In this document: positions 20,676-31,434 of the stretch, one piece after another
Layout of the letters: every line of letters starts with the position of its first letter
Numbering within the stretch: the stretch's first letter is position 1
Assembly: GCA_016711125.1 (NCBI GenBank)
Contig: JADJTQ010000001.1
Span: forward strand, 1,500,634-1,564,633
Direction of reading: 5' to 3'
Source of the DNA: Saprospiraceae bacterium
GTDB taxonomy: Bacteria > Bacteroidota > Bacteroidia > Chitinophagales > Saprospiraceae
DNA length: 64,000 nt
Made by a program: the position numbers and the translations under genes
Notes under the pieces: model-generated
The model's database searches: none
What the model saw: the letters and a program-made list of their open reading frames with translations, nothing else
Told to the model about the DNA's origin: nothing

Positions 20676-23600
20676 GTGAGACTACAGAAGTTAGAAATAA
20701 AGGGGTTTAAGAGTTTTGCCAATGAAACGGTCATTCATTTTAATGAAGACGTCATTGGGGTAGTAGGACCAAATGGTGCAGGCAAGTCTAATCTTGTGGA
20801 CGCGATACGCTGGGTATTGGGTGAGCAAAAGAGTAAGGACCTTCGTCTGGAGAAAATGCAGGATGTGATCTTCAACGGCACTAAAAAGCGAAAAGCTGGC
20901 GGTGTTGCCTACGTGGCATTGACTTTTGAAAACACTAAAAACCTGTTACCAACTGAGTACCAGACAGTTACCATAGCTCGATATCTATATCGCTCCGGTG
21001 AGAGCGAATACCGACTCAATAATGTGGTGTGCCGTTTGAAGGATATCAGGTCGCTGTTTCTGGATACTGGGATCGGGTCTAATTCATATGCCATTATTGC
21101 TTTGGGTATGGTTGAAGACATACTCAGCGATAAAGAAAATGCGCGAAGACGGATGTTTGAGCAGGCCGCCGGTATTTCGAAATACAAAACACGGAAAGCG
21201 GAAACACTCAATAAACTCACTGCAACGCAAGCCGATCTTGACCGGGTAGAAGACCTACTGTTTGAAATCGAAGGCAATCTCAAAACCCTGAAAAGCAAGC
21301 CAAACGTACCAAAAAGTACTTTGAACTCAAGGAGCAATACCGGGAATTGAGCATTCAGCTTTCGGTCATCAAGATCAAAGATCTGAAGGAGAGTTACAGC
21401 TCTTTATCAGACACGATTGCCCGGGAGCAAGACGGCTATCGCTCGCTCGATACAAAGATCCATCAACTTGAAGCTGATCTCGAAAATCTGAAACAGAAAC
21501 ATCTGGACAAAGAGAAGTCACTGAGTGATTTTCAACGCAGCATGAATGATCTAATCTCCAATATCCGGACCGGAGAAAATGATAAAAAATCATTGAGCAA
21601 AAGCAAGACTTTCTTAAACAGAATAGGAGCAATACGAGCAATCGTATCACCATGAACCGGGACCGGATAGCGAATATCCAGACTTCGCTTAAGAAATATG
21701 CCATTGAGCTCGAAGAAATATCGTCTGCGGAGATCACGCTGCAACAAGATCTGAATGATGCTACCACCAAGCTGGAAAGGATCAGATCTGGTCATGGTGA
21801 TACTAAGGACACTCTGGATCAAATCATGAAGGGCCACCAGGCAAAACAGAATGAAATGGTCGCCATGGAAAAGAGGCTGGTTGTTAATGATACCAACAAC
21901 CAAAGCACCATTCGCGAAATAGAAAAGCTCAGAGAGCTGATCAGCAGTCGAAGCGAGGAATACCGTCAAATTGAGAAGTCACTGGACCAGCTCAGCATCA
22001 AATTGCTCGAACAATGTGATTTGATTGAAAAACTTGAGCAAGAAGACCTGGCCAGGCAAAATGTCCGTGAGCAGCTTGAGTCTCAGGAAGATCAGGTGAA
22101 TAAAGCACTTAAAGATGTAAATCGGCAACTTGACGCCAAACAGCATGAATATGACCTGATCAAGAATTTGGTTGATAAATTGGAAGGGTTTCCTGACAGT
22201 ATCAAGTTTTGAATAAATCTGAAAAATGGGCAAAAAAACGTGCCTCTGCTCTCGGATTTGATCTATTGTCCCGAACATTACCGGGTCGTGATCGAAAATT
22301 ATCTTGAACCCTATCTGAATCACTATGTGGTCGATACGCTGGAGGATGCCGCCATGGCCATTAGACTACTTTCAAATGCCCAAAAGGGTAGGGCTAATTT
22401 TTTTGTACTGGAAGCTTTCAAAGATATTCTGGCACCGCAAAGTAATCTTGAAAATGCACATCATGCCGTAGGGGTTGTCGAGGTTGAAGAAAAGTACAAG
22501 CCCGTTGTTGACCACCTTCTGCACAATGTTTTTATCGTTGATGATGCTTCCGGCTTGGATCATGATCTTATAGAGAGCAGCATCACCATTTTGTCAGCTG
22601 ATGGTCTTTTTGTGAAGAGGCAGCATAGTATCTCCGGTGGTTCGGTTGGCCTTTTTGAAGGTAAAAAACTGGGTCGGAAAAAGCATTTAAAGAAACTTGA
22701 AGAACTGCTTAAAGAGCTACAAATCAAGGCGGAAAAAAAGGAAGCCAAACTTGATGATATCAATGACCAGCTCGCTGCTTTGGAAGAAGAGGAAGACTCT
22801 CAGGAGCTAGATCTGGCACGTAAGCGATTGGAGGAACTTAAACGTGAAGAAGTCTATTTGCGAAGTAGGCAAGAGCACTTTCAGGATCTCAAATCGGGAT
22901 CGGATCAATCTATCTCCGATCTTAAAGTATCGCTTGCAACGCTGGCTAAAGATGAAAATGAACTTAAGATCCAGATTGACCGACTCAGATCGGAGGTAGA
23001 AAAAGAACATGCGGCGATGGTGTCGGTGGACAATACCTACACTGAAATTGCTAGCCAACTCGCGAATCAGAGTGCCCTGGTCAATCAAAGGAATATTGAG
23101 CTGATCAAATTGCAAAGTAACCGACAATCAATCGAAAAAGAGCAAAGCTTTAATCATCACCAGGCTCAAGAACTAAACCAGCAGCTTGATACGGATAGCA
23201 TCCTATTGGAGGAGATCGAAGTAGAGCAGGAAGAATTGGTTCAACGGTGGCATGATCTTGATGCATCTCTCCAGGAATATTACACAGTCAGAAAGTCGAG
23301 GGAATCGGATTTGTCTGGTCTGGAACAATCATATTATGAAGCCAGGGGCGAAATCTCGGCTGTTGAAGATCACATCCGGGTTACTCATAAGAAGCAAAAT
23401 GATCAGCAGCAACTGATCAACGACTTGAAAGATAGTTTTACCGAGGTTAAGTTTAAAATGAGTAATGTCGGTGAAAGGCTAAAAATCGAGTTTGACATTG
23501 AACTCAGTGAAGTACTCAAACTGGAGCAACCGGAGGAAGAGGTGAATCTTCAGGAATTAGATGAAAAGGTGGACCGGTTGCGGAATCGAATCCAGAACTA

Positions 23601-24231
23601 TGGTGAAATCAACCCAATGGCGCTGGAAGCTTATGAAGAAATGAATGAACGGTATGAGACTATCACGAGTCAGAGAGATGATATCGTGGAGGCCAGAGAT
23701 TCGTTGATGGAGACCATTAAAGAAATAGAACTTAAGGCCACTTCCCGGTTTATGGAAGCTTTCAGTCAGGTACGTGAAAACTTCATTGAAGTTTTCAGAA
23801 GTCTCTTCACTGAAGATGATACCTGTGATATGATTCTTTTGGAGCCGGAATCACCGCTCACCTCCGGAATTGAGATAATTGCAAAGCCGAAAGGTAAACG
23901 ACCGAAGGCCCTGAGTCAATTGTCAGGTGGAGAAAAGACGCTGACGGCAATTGCACTCTTGTTTGGACTATATCTGCTTAAGCCAGCGCCTTTCTGCATC
24001 TTTGATGAGGTTGATGCACCATTGGATGATACCAATATTGAGAAATTTAACCGGATTATTCAGAACTTCAGTTCACGTAGTCAATTTATCATCGTCACTC
24101 ACAATAAATTGACAATGGCTTCAGTCAATGTGATCTATGGAGTTTACATGGAAGAGCAGGGTATTTCTAATGTTAGTCCGGTTGACTTCAGAAGTTTTAC
24201 CCATACCAGTTTGCTTGAGGTGACGAGTTGA
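20676..24231 (+). CDS. smc: Chromosome segregation protein SMC (frame-disrupted)
   Basis: About 1,185 residues when joined. The N-terminal ATPase half has GFKSFANETVIHF and Walker A GPNGAGKSNLVDAIRWVLGE. Long coiled coils flank a central hinge (about 22240-22640, with YVVDTLEDAAMAIRLL and FVKRQHSISGGSVG). The C-terminal half has the signature LSQLSGGEKTLTAIALLFGL and Walker B FCIFDEVDAPLDD. SMC organises and segregates chromosomes. The frame is broken near 21290-21297, in the A6 at 21584-21589, and by a compensating pair at T4 (22207-22210) and A7 (22232-22238) that creates the TGA at 22210-22212. smc is normally indispensable and every motif is preserved, so sequencing error is likely. GTG start gives MRLQKLEIKGFKSF. 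Confidence 0.92.
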
Positions 24232-24275
24232 TTTTTTGATAAGCATGAAAGACTAGCCAAGACTTTCTGCAGGTA

Positions 24276-24929
24276 TTAGGATTCGAGTTCGATCAATCCT
24301 TGCTCGAGGGCATAAACGATCATTTCAGTGGGTGAAGTTAACTTTAACTTACGAAGGATGTTCTTTCGGTGGGTATAGATGGTATGAGGACTGATATGGA
24401 GCTCTGCAGCTATTTCTTTCGCAATTTTGCCCTTGGCTACGAGAGTCAATATTTCCTTTTCTCTCGGACTTAAAGGTGTGGCAGCACAATTTTCAGATTT
24501 AGAAGGGAATGAGCGTTCAATGATGAGGTCCAGAATCTTATGACAATAAAACTTGTCACCCTTTGCTGTAGCCCTAATTGCATCAATGATTTCTCCCTCG
24601 TCACACTGCTTGGTCAAAAAGGAATTGACCCCGTCTTCAAGCACCTGATATATCCGTTCTTTTCGGTCGTCAGAGCTAATCACTAGAATATCCGTGATGG
24701 GTGAGATGTCCTTAATCTGACCAGCGATCCTGGCATCAAAATACCCGGGCTGGTTATAATCGATGATGACTACTTGCGGTTTCACCTCACTGACGAGGCT
24801 TAGCAGTGATTCGGTATTATTTGCTTCGCCTACTATTTCTATTTGCTCTTCAGCCTTCAATACCTGACATAAGCCCACACGGCAAAGTACTTGCGCATCT
24901 GCAACAACGACCCGTACTTTGTCACTCAT
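24276..24929 (-). CDS. NarL/FixJ-type response regulator
   Basis: 217 residues. The N-terminal receiver domain (1 to about 120) has Asp11, the phospho-acceptor Asp57 in VVIIDYNQPG and a Lys in SFLTKQ. The C-terminal LuxR-type helix-turn-helix (about 150-212) reads LSPREKEILTLVAKGKIAKE then LHISPHTIYTHRKNILRKL. It should bind DNA when phosphorylated by a histidine kinase; no kinase gene is adjacent, so it is an orphan here. It converges on smc and diverges from purM. Targets unknown. Confidence 0.9.
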   Translation of the reverse strand: MSDKVRVVVADAQVLCRVGLCQVLKAEEQIEIVGEANNTESLLSLVSEVKPQVVIIDYNQPGYFDARIAGQIKDISPITDILVISSDDRKERIYQVLEDGVNSFLTKQCDEGEIIDAIRATAKGDKFYCHKILDLIIERSFPSKSENCAATPLSPREKEILTLVAKGKIAKEIAAELHISPHTIYTHRKNILRKLKLTSPTEMIVYALEQGLIELES

Positions 24930-24961
24930 ACTCTAAATTAGACTAAATATAAATAAAAGCC

Positions 24962-24969
24962 AAAAATAG
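24962..24969 (-). promoter_or_regulatory. Possible -7 box for the response regulator
   Basis: Read on the minus strand this is TATTTTTG, fitting TAnnTTTG, 32 nt upstream of the ATG at 24929. The -33 element is unconvincing. Confidence 0.3.
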
Positions 24970-25080
24970 GAAGTTTTGTTCAAACCTATGCATTTGACAT
25001 AGAAACATAATTTGCTAAAGTTTACGGAATCTCGTTTTATAATAGGACTCATGGGTATCAACTTTCGTACTTTAGCCCTT

Positions 25081-26253
25081 ATGAAGTCACCATCATCTAA
25101 ATACGAGCTTCGGGGTGTATCTGCCACTAAAGATGAAGTACATAATGCTATTAAGGACCTGGATAAAGGTCTTTATCCCACTGCATTTTGTAAGATTTTG
25201 CCCGATTTTGTGGGTTCTCATGAGCAGTTTTGCAACATCATGCATGCTGATACTGCAGGTACAAAGACCAGCTTGGCTTATCTGTATTGGAAGCAGACAG
25301 GTCTCGATTGGGTATGGTCAAATATTGTACAAGACGCTATGGTCATGAATCTCGACGATATGGCATGCGTAGGTTGCGTCGACAATATAGTCTTATCATC
25401 AACCATAGGTCGAAATAAAAACCTGATTTCAGGCGAGGTCATTAAGTTATTGATTCAGGGCACGTCCGATTTTATTGCAAAGCTTGCTGAATTTGGCGTC
25501 AATGTCCATCTGGCCGGTGGCGAAACAGCTGATGTCGGTGATATAGTTCGTACCTTGGATGTGGGTTTTACCACCTTTGCCCGGATGAAGCGCTCCGACT
25601 TGATAGTGAATGATATTCAGGCTGGTGATGTTATATTGGGCCTTGCATCAGATGGCCAATCCATCTACGAAGAGACCTACAATAGTGGTATTGGGAGCAA
25701 TGGACTTACCGCGGCTAGACATGATGTTTTGTCAAAATATTATGTGCAGCATTATCCAGATAGTTATGATCATCATACACCCGAAGAGGTCGTTTTTACC
25801 GGACCATATCTGCTCACGGATCAGGTACCGGGCTTTGACGACATGGACGTGGGTTCATTGTTACTATCTCCGACCCGTACTTTTATCCCGGTACTGAAGC
25901 AGATCTATGCGGCTCACCACCAGGACATTCATGGCGTCATACATTGTACAGGAGGTGGACAGACGAAAGTCTCGAAGTTTATTCAAAACAAACACATCAT
26001 CAAAAACAATTTGTTTGACATTCCTCCCGTGTTTAAACTCATCCAAGGAGCGTCAAATACTGCCTGGAGAGAAATGTATCAGGTATTTAATATGGGGCAT
26101 CGAATGGAGATTTATACTAAACCAGAAATAGCATCCGAGATCATCGAGATTGCTGAGTCATTTGACATTGGGGCTCAGATCATCGGTGAGGTAAAGGAAT
26201 GGCAGGGAAATAAGGTGACCATTGAGAGTCCAACGGGTGTTTTTGAGTACTAA
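25081..26253 (+). CDS. purM: Phosphoribosylformylglycinamidine cyclo-ligase (AIR synthetase)
   Basis: About 390 residues from the ATG at 25081 (MKSPSSKYELRGVSATKDE); an open frame extends to 25012 but the added residues look unlike the family. PurM closes the imidazole ring of formylglycinamidine ribonucleotide to AIR, using ATP, in de novo purine synthesis. Visible features are the substrate/ATP loop ADTAGTKTSLAYLYWKQTGL, NLDDMACVGCVDNIVLSSTI, HLAGGETADVGDIV and VILGLASDGQSIYEE. It is the longer Bacteroidota-type form. The purB gene lies just downstream, convergent, so the two purine genes are neighbours but not one operon. Confidence 0.88.
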   Translation: MKSPSSKYELRGVSATKDEVHNAIKDLDKGLYPTAFCKILPDFVGSHEQFCNIMHADTAGTKTSLAYLYWKQTGLDWVWSNIVQDAMVMNLDDMACVGCVDNIVLSSTIGRNKNLISGEVIKLLIQGTSDFIAKLAEFGVNVHLAGGETADVGDIVRTLDVGFTTFARMKRSDLIVNDIQAGDVILGLASDGQSIYEETYNSGIGSNGLTAARHDVLSKYYVQHYPDSYDHHTPEEVVFTGPYLLTDQVPGFDDMDVGSLLLSPTRTFIPVLKQIYAAHHQDIHGVIHCTGGGQTKVSKFIQNKHIIKNNLFDIPPVFKLIQGASNTAWREMYQVFNMGHRMEIYTKPEIASEIIEIAESFDIGAQIIGEVKEWQGNKVTIESPTGVFEY

Positions 26254-26426
26254 TCCCTCTTATCGATCCGGTTATGTTTATGATTCCAGTGGGTTTACCA
26301 CTCCTCGGTTGGCGATATTGAGAGATTTTTATCAAATCGTCGAAACACCAATGATTCGCTCTTTTTTTCAGGTATGTACGCGATCCTGGGACTTCCCTTT
26401 CTAGATCATTTTCTCAAAAACCGGAG

Positions 26427-27767
26427 CTATGGTAAAACAACCACACCTGTATAATTTTGTGGCGTGATCTGCCTCAATTCATCTTTGATAGATGCAGCAA
26501 CTGGAAGCGTATCAATAAATTGATATAATTGAGTCTTGTCCATAGCACCCTTACCTCGGGTATATGCTTTAAGCAGTTCATATGGGTTGGCTATCCCTTC
26601 TCTTCTTAATATAGTCTGATAAGCTTCAGCCACAACAGCCCAGTTATTTTCCAGATCCTGGTTGAGGACATCGTAATTTAGGCTTAATTTACTCAGGCCT
26701 TTTACAATAGACTTGATAGCAATTAAGCTATGGGCAAAAGGTACCCCTATATTTCGTAGAACGGTGCTATCGGTTAAATCCCTTTGCCATCGGGAAATGG
26801 GCAGTTTTTCAGCCATGTGATTGAATAGTGCATTGGCAACCCCCAGGTTTCCTTCAGCATTTTCAAAGTCAATCGGATTTACTTTATGGGGCATAGTCGA
26901 AGATCCCACTTCGTCGTGATTCACTTTTTGAGTAAAATAATTAATGGAAATATACATCCATATATCTCGACATAGATCGATTAAAATAGTATTGATCCTC
27001 GCCAAATTTTGCATCAATGCAGCCAGTTGATCATAATGATCAATTTGGGTGGTATACTTTAGTCGTTCCAGTCCTAACGAATGGACAAACTGATCGGCAA
27101 ATGCTATCCAATCGACATTGGGGTAAGTTACTGCGTGTGCATTAAAATTACCAACCGCCCCTCCAAATTTAGCATATATTTTACGCGATGCCAGCTCGTA
27201 GATTTGCATTTGCAAACGATCGGCAAATACGTATAACTCCTTACCAACGAGCGTGGGAGAAGCCGGTTGTCCATGGGTTCGGGCTAGCATGGGCACCTGT
27301 TGCCATTGTCTTGCAAGACCAATAATAACATCTCTCAAGCTGGTAATGTTGGGTAGGTAGACTGTATGCAAGGCCTCTTGGATTGATAGAGGCACTGAGG
27401 TATTATTTACATCCTGGCTCGTTAACCCAAAATGAATAAATTCTGCAAAAGGTGTCAAGCCCAATTCTTCGAATCGTTCCTTGAGAAAGTACTCAACCGC
27501 CTTTACATCATGATTTGTTTTTGTCTCGATTTGTTTGATTTTTTCAGCATCAGACATTGAAAAATCCTCTGTGCACTTTTTTAATGCTGCGACTTTATCA
27601 GAGGGGAAGTTCTTAAATGCAGGCAATTCCAACGATAAGAGATGAAGGTAATAGTAGATCTCTACTTGCACACGGTATTTGATCAGAGCATATTCTGAGA
27701 AAAAATCAATAAATTCGGAAGTTTTATTTGCGTATCGTCCGTCAACCGGTGAAATGGCCTTTAACAT
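26427..27767 (-). CDS. purB: Adenylosuccinate lyase
   Basis: 446 residues, intact. It cleaves fumarate from SAICAR and from adenylosuccinate in purine synthesis; cytosolic homotetramer. The fumarase/aspartase signature GSSTMPHKVNPIDFENAEGN is present, with FAEFIHFGLTSQDVNNTS and MLARTHGQPASPTLVGKEL as other conserved active-site regions. The N-terminus LKAISPVDGRYANKTSE is typical of the family. The gene converges with purM and lies downstream of the M1 peptidase gene on the same strand with a 43-nt gap to its reconstructed stop. Confidence 0.93.
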   Translation of the reverse strand: MLKAISPVDGRYANKTSEFIDFFSEYALIKYRVQVEIYYYLHLLSLELPAFKNFPSDKVAALKKCTEDFSMSDAEKIKQIETKTNHDVKAVEYFLKERFEELGLTPFAEFIHFGLTSQDVNNTSVPLSIQEALHTVYLPNITSLRDVIIGLARQWQQVPMLARTHGQPASPTLVGKELYVFADRLQMQIYELASRKIYAKFGGAVGNFNAHAVTYPNVDWIAFADQFVHSLGLERLKYTTQIDHYDQLAALMQNLARINTILIDLCRDIWMYISINYFTQKVNHDEVGSSTMPHKVNPIDFENAEGNLGVANALFNHMAEKLPISRWQRDLTDSTVLRNIGVPFAHSLIAIKSIVKGLSKLSLNYDVLNQDLENNWAVVAEAYQTILRREGIANPYELLKAYTRGKGAMDKTQLYQFIDTLPVAASIKDELRQITPQNYTGVVVLP

Positions 27768-27810
27768 ATTAAATGTTTAATCTATGGTTATATAATGGAT
27801 TAAAAAACAT

Positions 27811-29680
27811 CTACAAAACAGGATCTTGATTTAGAAGATCTTCGATGCTTTTAACTGATATGGAATGATAATTCTCTTTCGCTTTTTCAAAAATACTTTT
27901 GCTAACTCCATTTCATCATTTTCTAATAATGCAGTATATAGGGCAGAAGGAATTTTCTTCGACCGACTTCAAAAAGAAATTGTTCGAGTCTGTTTTTATT
28001 GTGGTCCAATAAGTATTTACTTTTAATTGAAAGTTCAAGCCAGGCCGCTAGAATTTCAGCATTGCCAGAATTGGAAAACTGAAAGACAGTATCCAATTTT
28101 TCATAAAAACTAGCGTGTAGGTCGGTGGGTAAATGACGAATAAAGTGAATCCACTCATGGCTTGTCCAATTACGCGTACTGGATCGATCCAATCGCCCGA
28201 TTCGCACAAATTCTCTGAGCCGCACATCGACTTCTTTAAACTTAGTGGAGCGGATGATGGCATGATCGGTTGGGAGGCCCGGTTGATAAAGCCAATTTTT
28301 GAGGTTGAATTCAATTTTTAGTGAATCAAGGAGATGATTTTCAACATATCGTTCCCATTGTTCAGTTGAAATAGATTTAAATATAAAATCCTCAAAGTAT
28401 TTTTTCAAAAAACGATCAAACCGGTCTCTTCCGACCTCCTCTTCAAGCGATCGCAATAGCAGAGCTCCCTTTTCATAGGCAATATCATTCATGCCATCAT
28501 CTGGATCACGGCCAGTGAGGGCTAGTTTCAGGTGAGTGTCAGTGCTGGTATCCCCCAGGTCTGCGATAGTATTCTCCAAATCCTGGTAGCCTAATAATGC
28601 AAGCATGTCAGCGTACTCTTTTCCGTACAGTGCTTCCATAATGCGCCTTTCTAAATAAACTGTGTGCCCCTCGTTAATCCAAAAATCTTCCCAGGTTGCG
28701 TTTGTCACCAGATTACCCGACCAAGAATGTGCTAACTCATGGGCCACGAGAGAGGTTAATGACCGGTCGCCTGCGATAATGGTAGGAGTAGCAAAGGTGA
28801 GTCTGGGATTTTCCATACCACCAAAAGGAAAGCTAGGTGGCAATACGATGAGATCATATCGTCCCCATTGATACGGGCCATACAGATCTTCGGTGGTCTG
28901 AACCATTTTTTCAATTTCAGCCATTTCAAAAGCAGCTGCTTCCAGCATGCCAGGCTCGGCATAAACTCCACAACGGTCAGAAATGGGACTAAATGATAAG
29001 TCACCCACCGCCATAGCCATCAGATATGCCGGTATTGGTTGTTCCATTGTAAAACCATAGACACCATCCGCCGATTTCTTCTGAGGATTTGTTGCACTCA
29101 TTACCGCCATTAATTCGCTGGGCACTTTCAATGTGGCATTGTACGTAAATCGAATACCAGGGCTATCTTGAATGGGTATCCAGCTTCGGGTCAATACCGC
29201 TTGCCCTTGGGTAAAAAGAAAGGGCAGATTTTTACCATAGGTCTGCTTTGGATTCAGCCACTGTAAGGCCTGGGCACCGGGTGTTGTCTTGTAATAAATC
29301 TTTACTTTTTCGGGATGCTTGACGTCAAGATTGATTGTTAAAGGAGCGCCAAGGTAAGGCTTGGGTTCACCCAGTATAAATGTTGCAGGTTGGTTTGATT
29401 CTTGAAATATGAGCGTGACACTGTCTATTTGTAAACCATTTACATCGAGAATCAGAAACTGAGCTGCTGAGTCTGTCTTAATCCGATAAGTTGCCGTTCC
29501 ATTAAGTAGTTGTTTGTTAAAATCTACCACGAGATCTAAGTCGAGATGGGTGATGACCGCCTCTTCGGGATGAGCATAAGTGTGATGATCAATTGCGGGC
29601 AAGATAGGCAAGTCTTGTCGCTGTTTTCCAGTTTGGCAACCTAGTATTGTTGCAAATACAAACCACAATCTCTTTGTCAT
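27811..29680 (-). CDS. M1-family aminopeptidase lipoprotein (leukotriene A4 hydrolase-like; two 3' frameshifts)
   Basis: The uninterrupted frame gives 585 residues and stops at 27923, but the family's C-terminal domain continues in other frames. After an indel at the GGG of 27941-27943 the text reads LYTALLENDEMELAK. After another at the T4 of 27897-27900 it reads SIFEKAKENYHSISVKSIED and ends NQDPVL at 27811. Reconstructed length is about 620, normal for the family. The N-terminal lipobox (ILGC) implies envelope anchoring. Zinc site: HELAHSW with the downstream Glu in WINEGHTVYLE; the exopeptidase motif FGGMENPRL is upstream. It removes N-terminal residues from peptides. Confidence 0.88.
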
Positions 29681-29749
29681 TGCTCGTGTTACTAATTTTC
29701 GAATGACAAATTTACAGATCTAAGCTGTAACCAAAGTGATGATCTCCGG

Positions 29750-30967
29750 CTATTCTACAAAGTCTATTGCCTGATTCCAAACCCTGAAGACATTAGCGTA
29801 GCAGATTTTCTCGATATCTGGAACCTTGTAGCCTCTTTTCAGTAACTCCTCGATCAGATTCGGGTAACCACTCACATCTTTAAGTCCGGTGGGAAGAGAG
29901 TCGCCGACTCCATCAAAGTCTGACCCCAATCCAACATGATTGATACCGGCAATTTTCACGGCGTGATCAATGTGATCAGCTACTTTTTTTACATCTGAAT
30001 AGAGTGTTGGATGTTTTCGATGAAACTTTTCAATAATTGGTTTTGCCTTTTCATCTCGCCAATCGACTCCTTTCTCACTCAGGAGCTTGTTAAGATTAGC
30101 CCTGTTTTGATCATTGATCTGTTGTAATTCACCATCAAGAAATGATGATCCAAAATTGATTTGAATCACCCCACCGTTGGCTGCAAGTTTTTGCAACATT
30201 CTATCGTCCATATTCCGCTCAAAGCCGGGAGTAAAGATGCGACAAGAGCTGTGTGATGCAATAACCGGTACTTTAGTCAACCTCAGTACTTGATAAAAGG
30301 TACTATCTGATACGTGCGAAACATCAACCATGATACCGGTCCGGTTCATTTCCATGATTACCTCCCTGCCAAAGGGAGACAGTCCATTCCAGGTGCGTGC
30401 TGTGTCATAACTTGAATCACAAATGTGGTTGTTCTTGGCATGGGTAAGTGTAATATAACTGATACCCCTTTTTTTAAAGTATTCAATATTCGTCAGGTCA
30501 CCTCCGATGGGTGATCCGTTTTCCATACCCATTGGAAGGGAAATAATGCCTTTCTTAAAGTTGTCAAAAACTTGTTGTGGACTTGTACTGATACTGAATT
30601 TATCCGGATGTGTCATGGTGATTCCTTCCAACATATCAATCAAGGAATCGGCTAAAGCCTTAGCTCCATGCTCCTCATATGATGATGGAATGTAAATAGA
30701 CATAAATGGAGCATCAAGACCCCCACGTTTTGCCCGGACATAATCAAAATCGCCATCATCTGTCTGCACCGGAATACCGATATGTTCCTTCTCAAGTCTG
30801 AAATTGTTGACTCTAAGCCGGTAAGGTAGGTCAACATGGCCATCGGTAATAATAAATTGATGTGCCAGGTCATTGGCTTGTTGCTGGAAGGTATGTTTTT
30901 GAGCGGTCTGCAATGATTTATTGCAAGCACAGAACATGACACAAAAGAGGAAGATTGATGTTCTCAT
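29750..30967 (-). CDS. M19-family membrane dipeptidase lipoprotein
   Basis: 405 residues, intact, with an N-terminal lipoprotein signal (lipobox FCAC). It has the binuclear zinc site of renal-type dipeptidases: HxD in TDGHVDLPYRL, Glu in MGMENGSPIGG, His in VDVSHVSDSTF, His in VIASHSSCRIF and Asp in VGLGSDFDGVGDSLPTGL. It hydrolyses dipeptides, possibly of peptidoglycan or food origin. It lies 69 nt upstream of the M1 peptidase gene on the same strand, so the two may form a peptide-scavenging unit. Confidence 0.9.
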   Translation of the reverse strand: MRTSIFLFCVMFCACNKSLQTAQKHTFQQQANDLAHQFIITDGHVDLPYRLRVNNFRLEKEHIGIPVQTDDGDFDYVRAKRGGLDAPFMSIYIPSSYEEHGAKALADSLIDMLEGITMTHPDKFSISTSPQQVFDNFKKGIISLPMGMENGSPIGGDLTNIEYFKKRGISYITLTHAKNNHICDSSYDTARTWNGLSPFGREVIMEMNRTGIMVDVSHVSDSTFYQVLRLTKVPVIASHSSCRIFTPGFERNMDDRMLQKLAANGGVIQINFGSSFLDGELQQINDQNRANLNKLLSEKGVDWRDEKAKPIIEKFHRKHPTLYSDVKKVADHIDHAVKIAGINHVGLGSDFDGVGDSLPTGLKDVSGYPNLIEELLKRGYKVPDIEKICYANVFRVWNQAIDFVE

Positions 30968-31434
30968 TGAGCAGTAAAAAGGTTGACACCGGAAGATATG
31001 ACAATATCACAATTGACCAATGAGTCTGTCGAAATTGATCCTCTAAATCTCAATCGGAGTGAGTCTTTCGGAGGTTTCGCTTCGGAATGACTATCAAACT
31101 ATCTCCTTCGGTAAAAATATCTAGATTTTTTTTGATGTATAAAAGGCTATTGTACAGGACTTAAAACATAATGATTTTCGCTGATTATAAGCTCCTGATA
31201 AAGGTCTACATATGATTTTATATAATATATAAATTATTAATATAAAGCTATTTATATAAAAAAGACCATAAGTTTGTGTTCCTTCTGTTATGAGATGATT
31301 ATGTATGTGTAGTTGGTCATATATAAGTCAATACTATGTACAACTATCTCATAATGAGAAAAAAAAAGCTAATGACATTATCATATATAAGTTATTTGTA
31401 TATATATTTGTCTCGGTTACCAAAATTTGACACC
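30968..31434. other. AT-rich intergenic region upstream of giant surface genes
   Basis: No gene is seen. The stretch is strongly AT-rich, with TA-repeats around 31210-31260 and 31380-31405, and separates divergent genes. A candidate -7 box is at 31403-31410. It presumably holds control signals for the large surface-protein genes. Confidence 0.45.
31403..31410 (+). promoter_or_regulatory. Possible -7 box for first surface-protein gene
   Basis: TATATTTG fits TAnnTTTG, 24 nt upstream of the ATG at 31435. The surrounding TA-repeats make chance matches likely and no -33 element is clear. Confidence 0.3.

Noticed and set aside
24933..25127. Minus-strand 64-codon open frame upstream of the response regulator
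   Set aside because: It overlaps the purM 5' region, has no family resemblance and composition is explained by AT-rich intergenic sequence.
26222..26404. 60-codon plus-strand frame between purM and purB
   Set aside because: It starts inside purM in another frame and shows no coding pattern; treated as the convergent intergenic gap.
31200..31262. TA-rich tract as a replication origin or CRISPR leader
   Set aside because: No DnaA-box cluster, dnaA/dnaN neighbour or spaced repeats; it fits an AT-rich promoter region.
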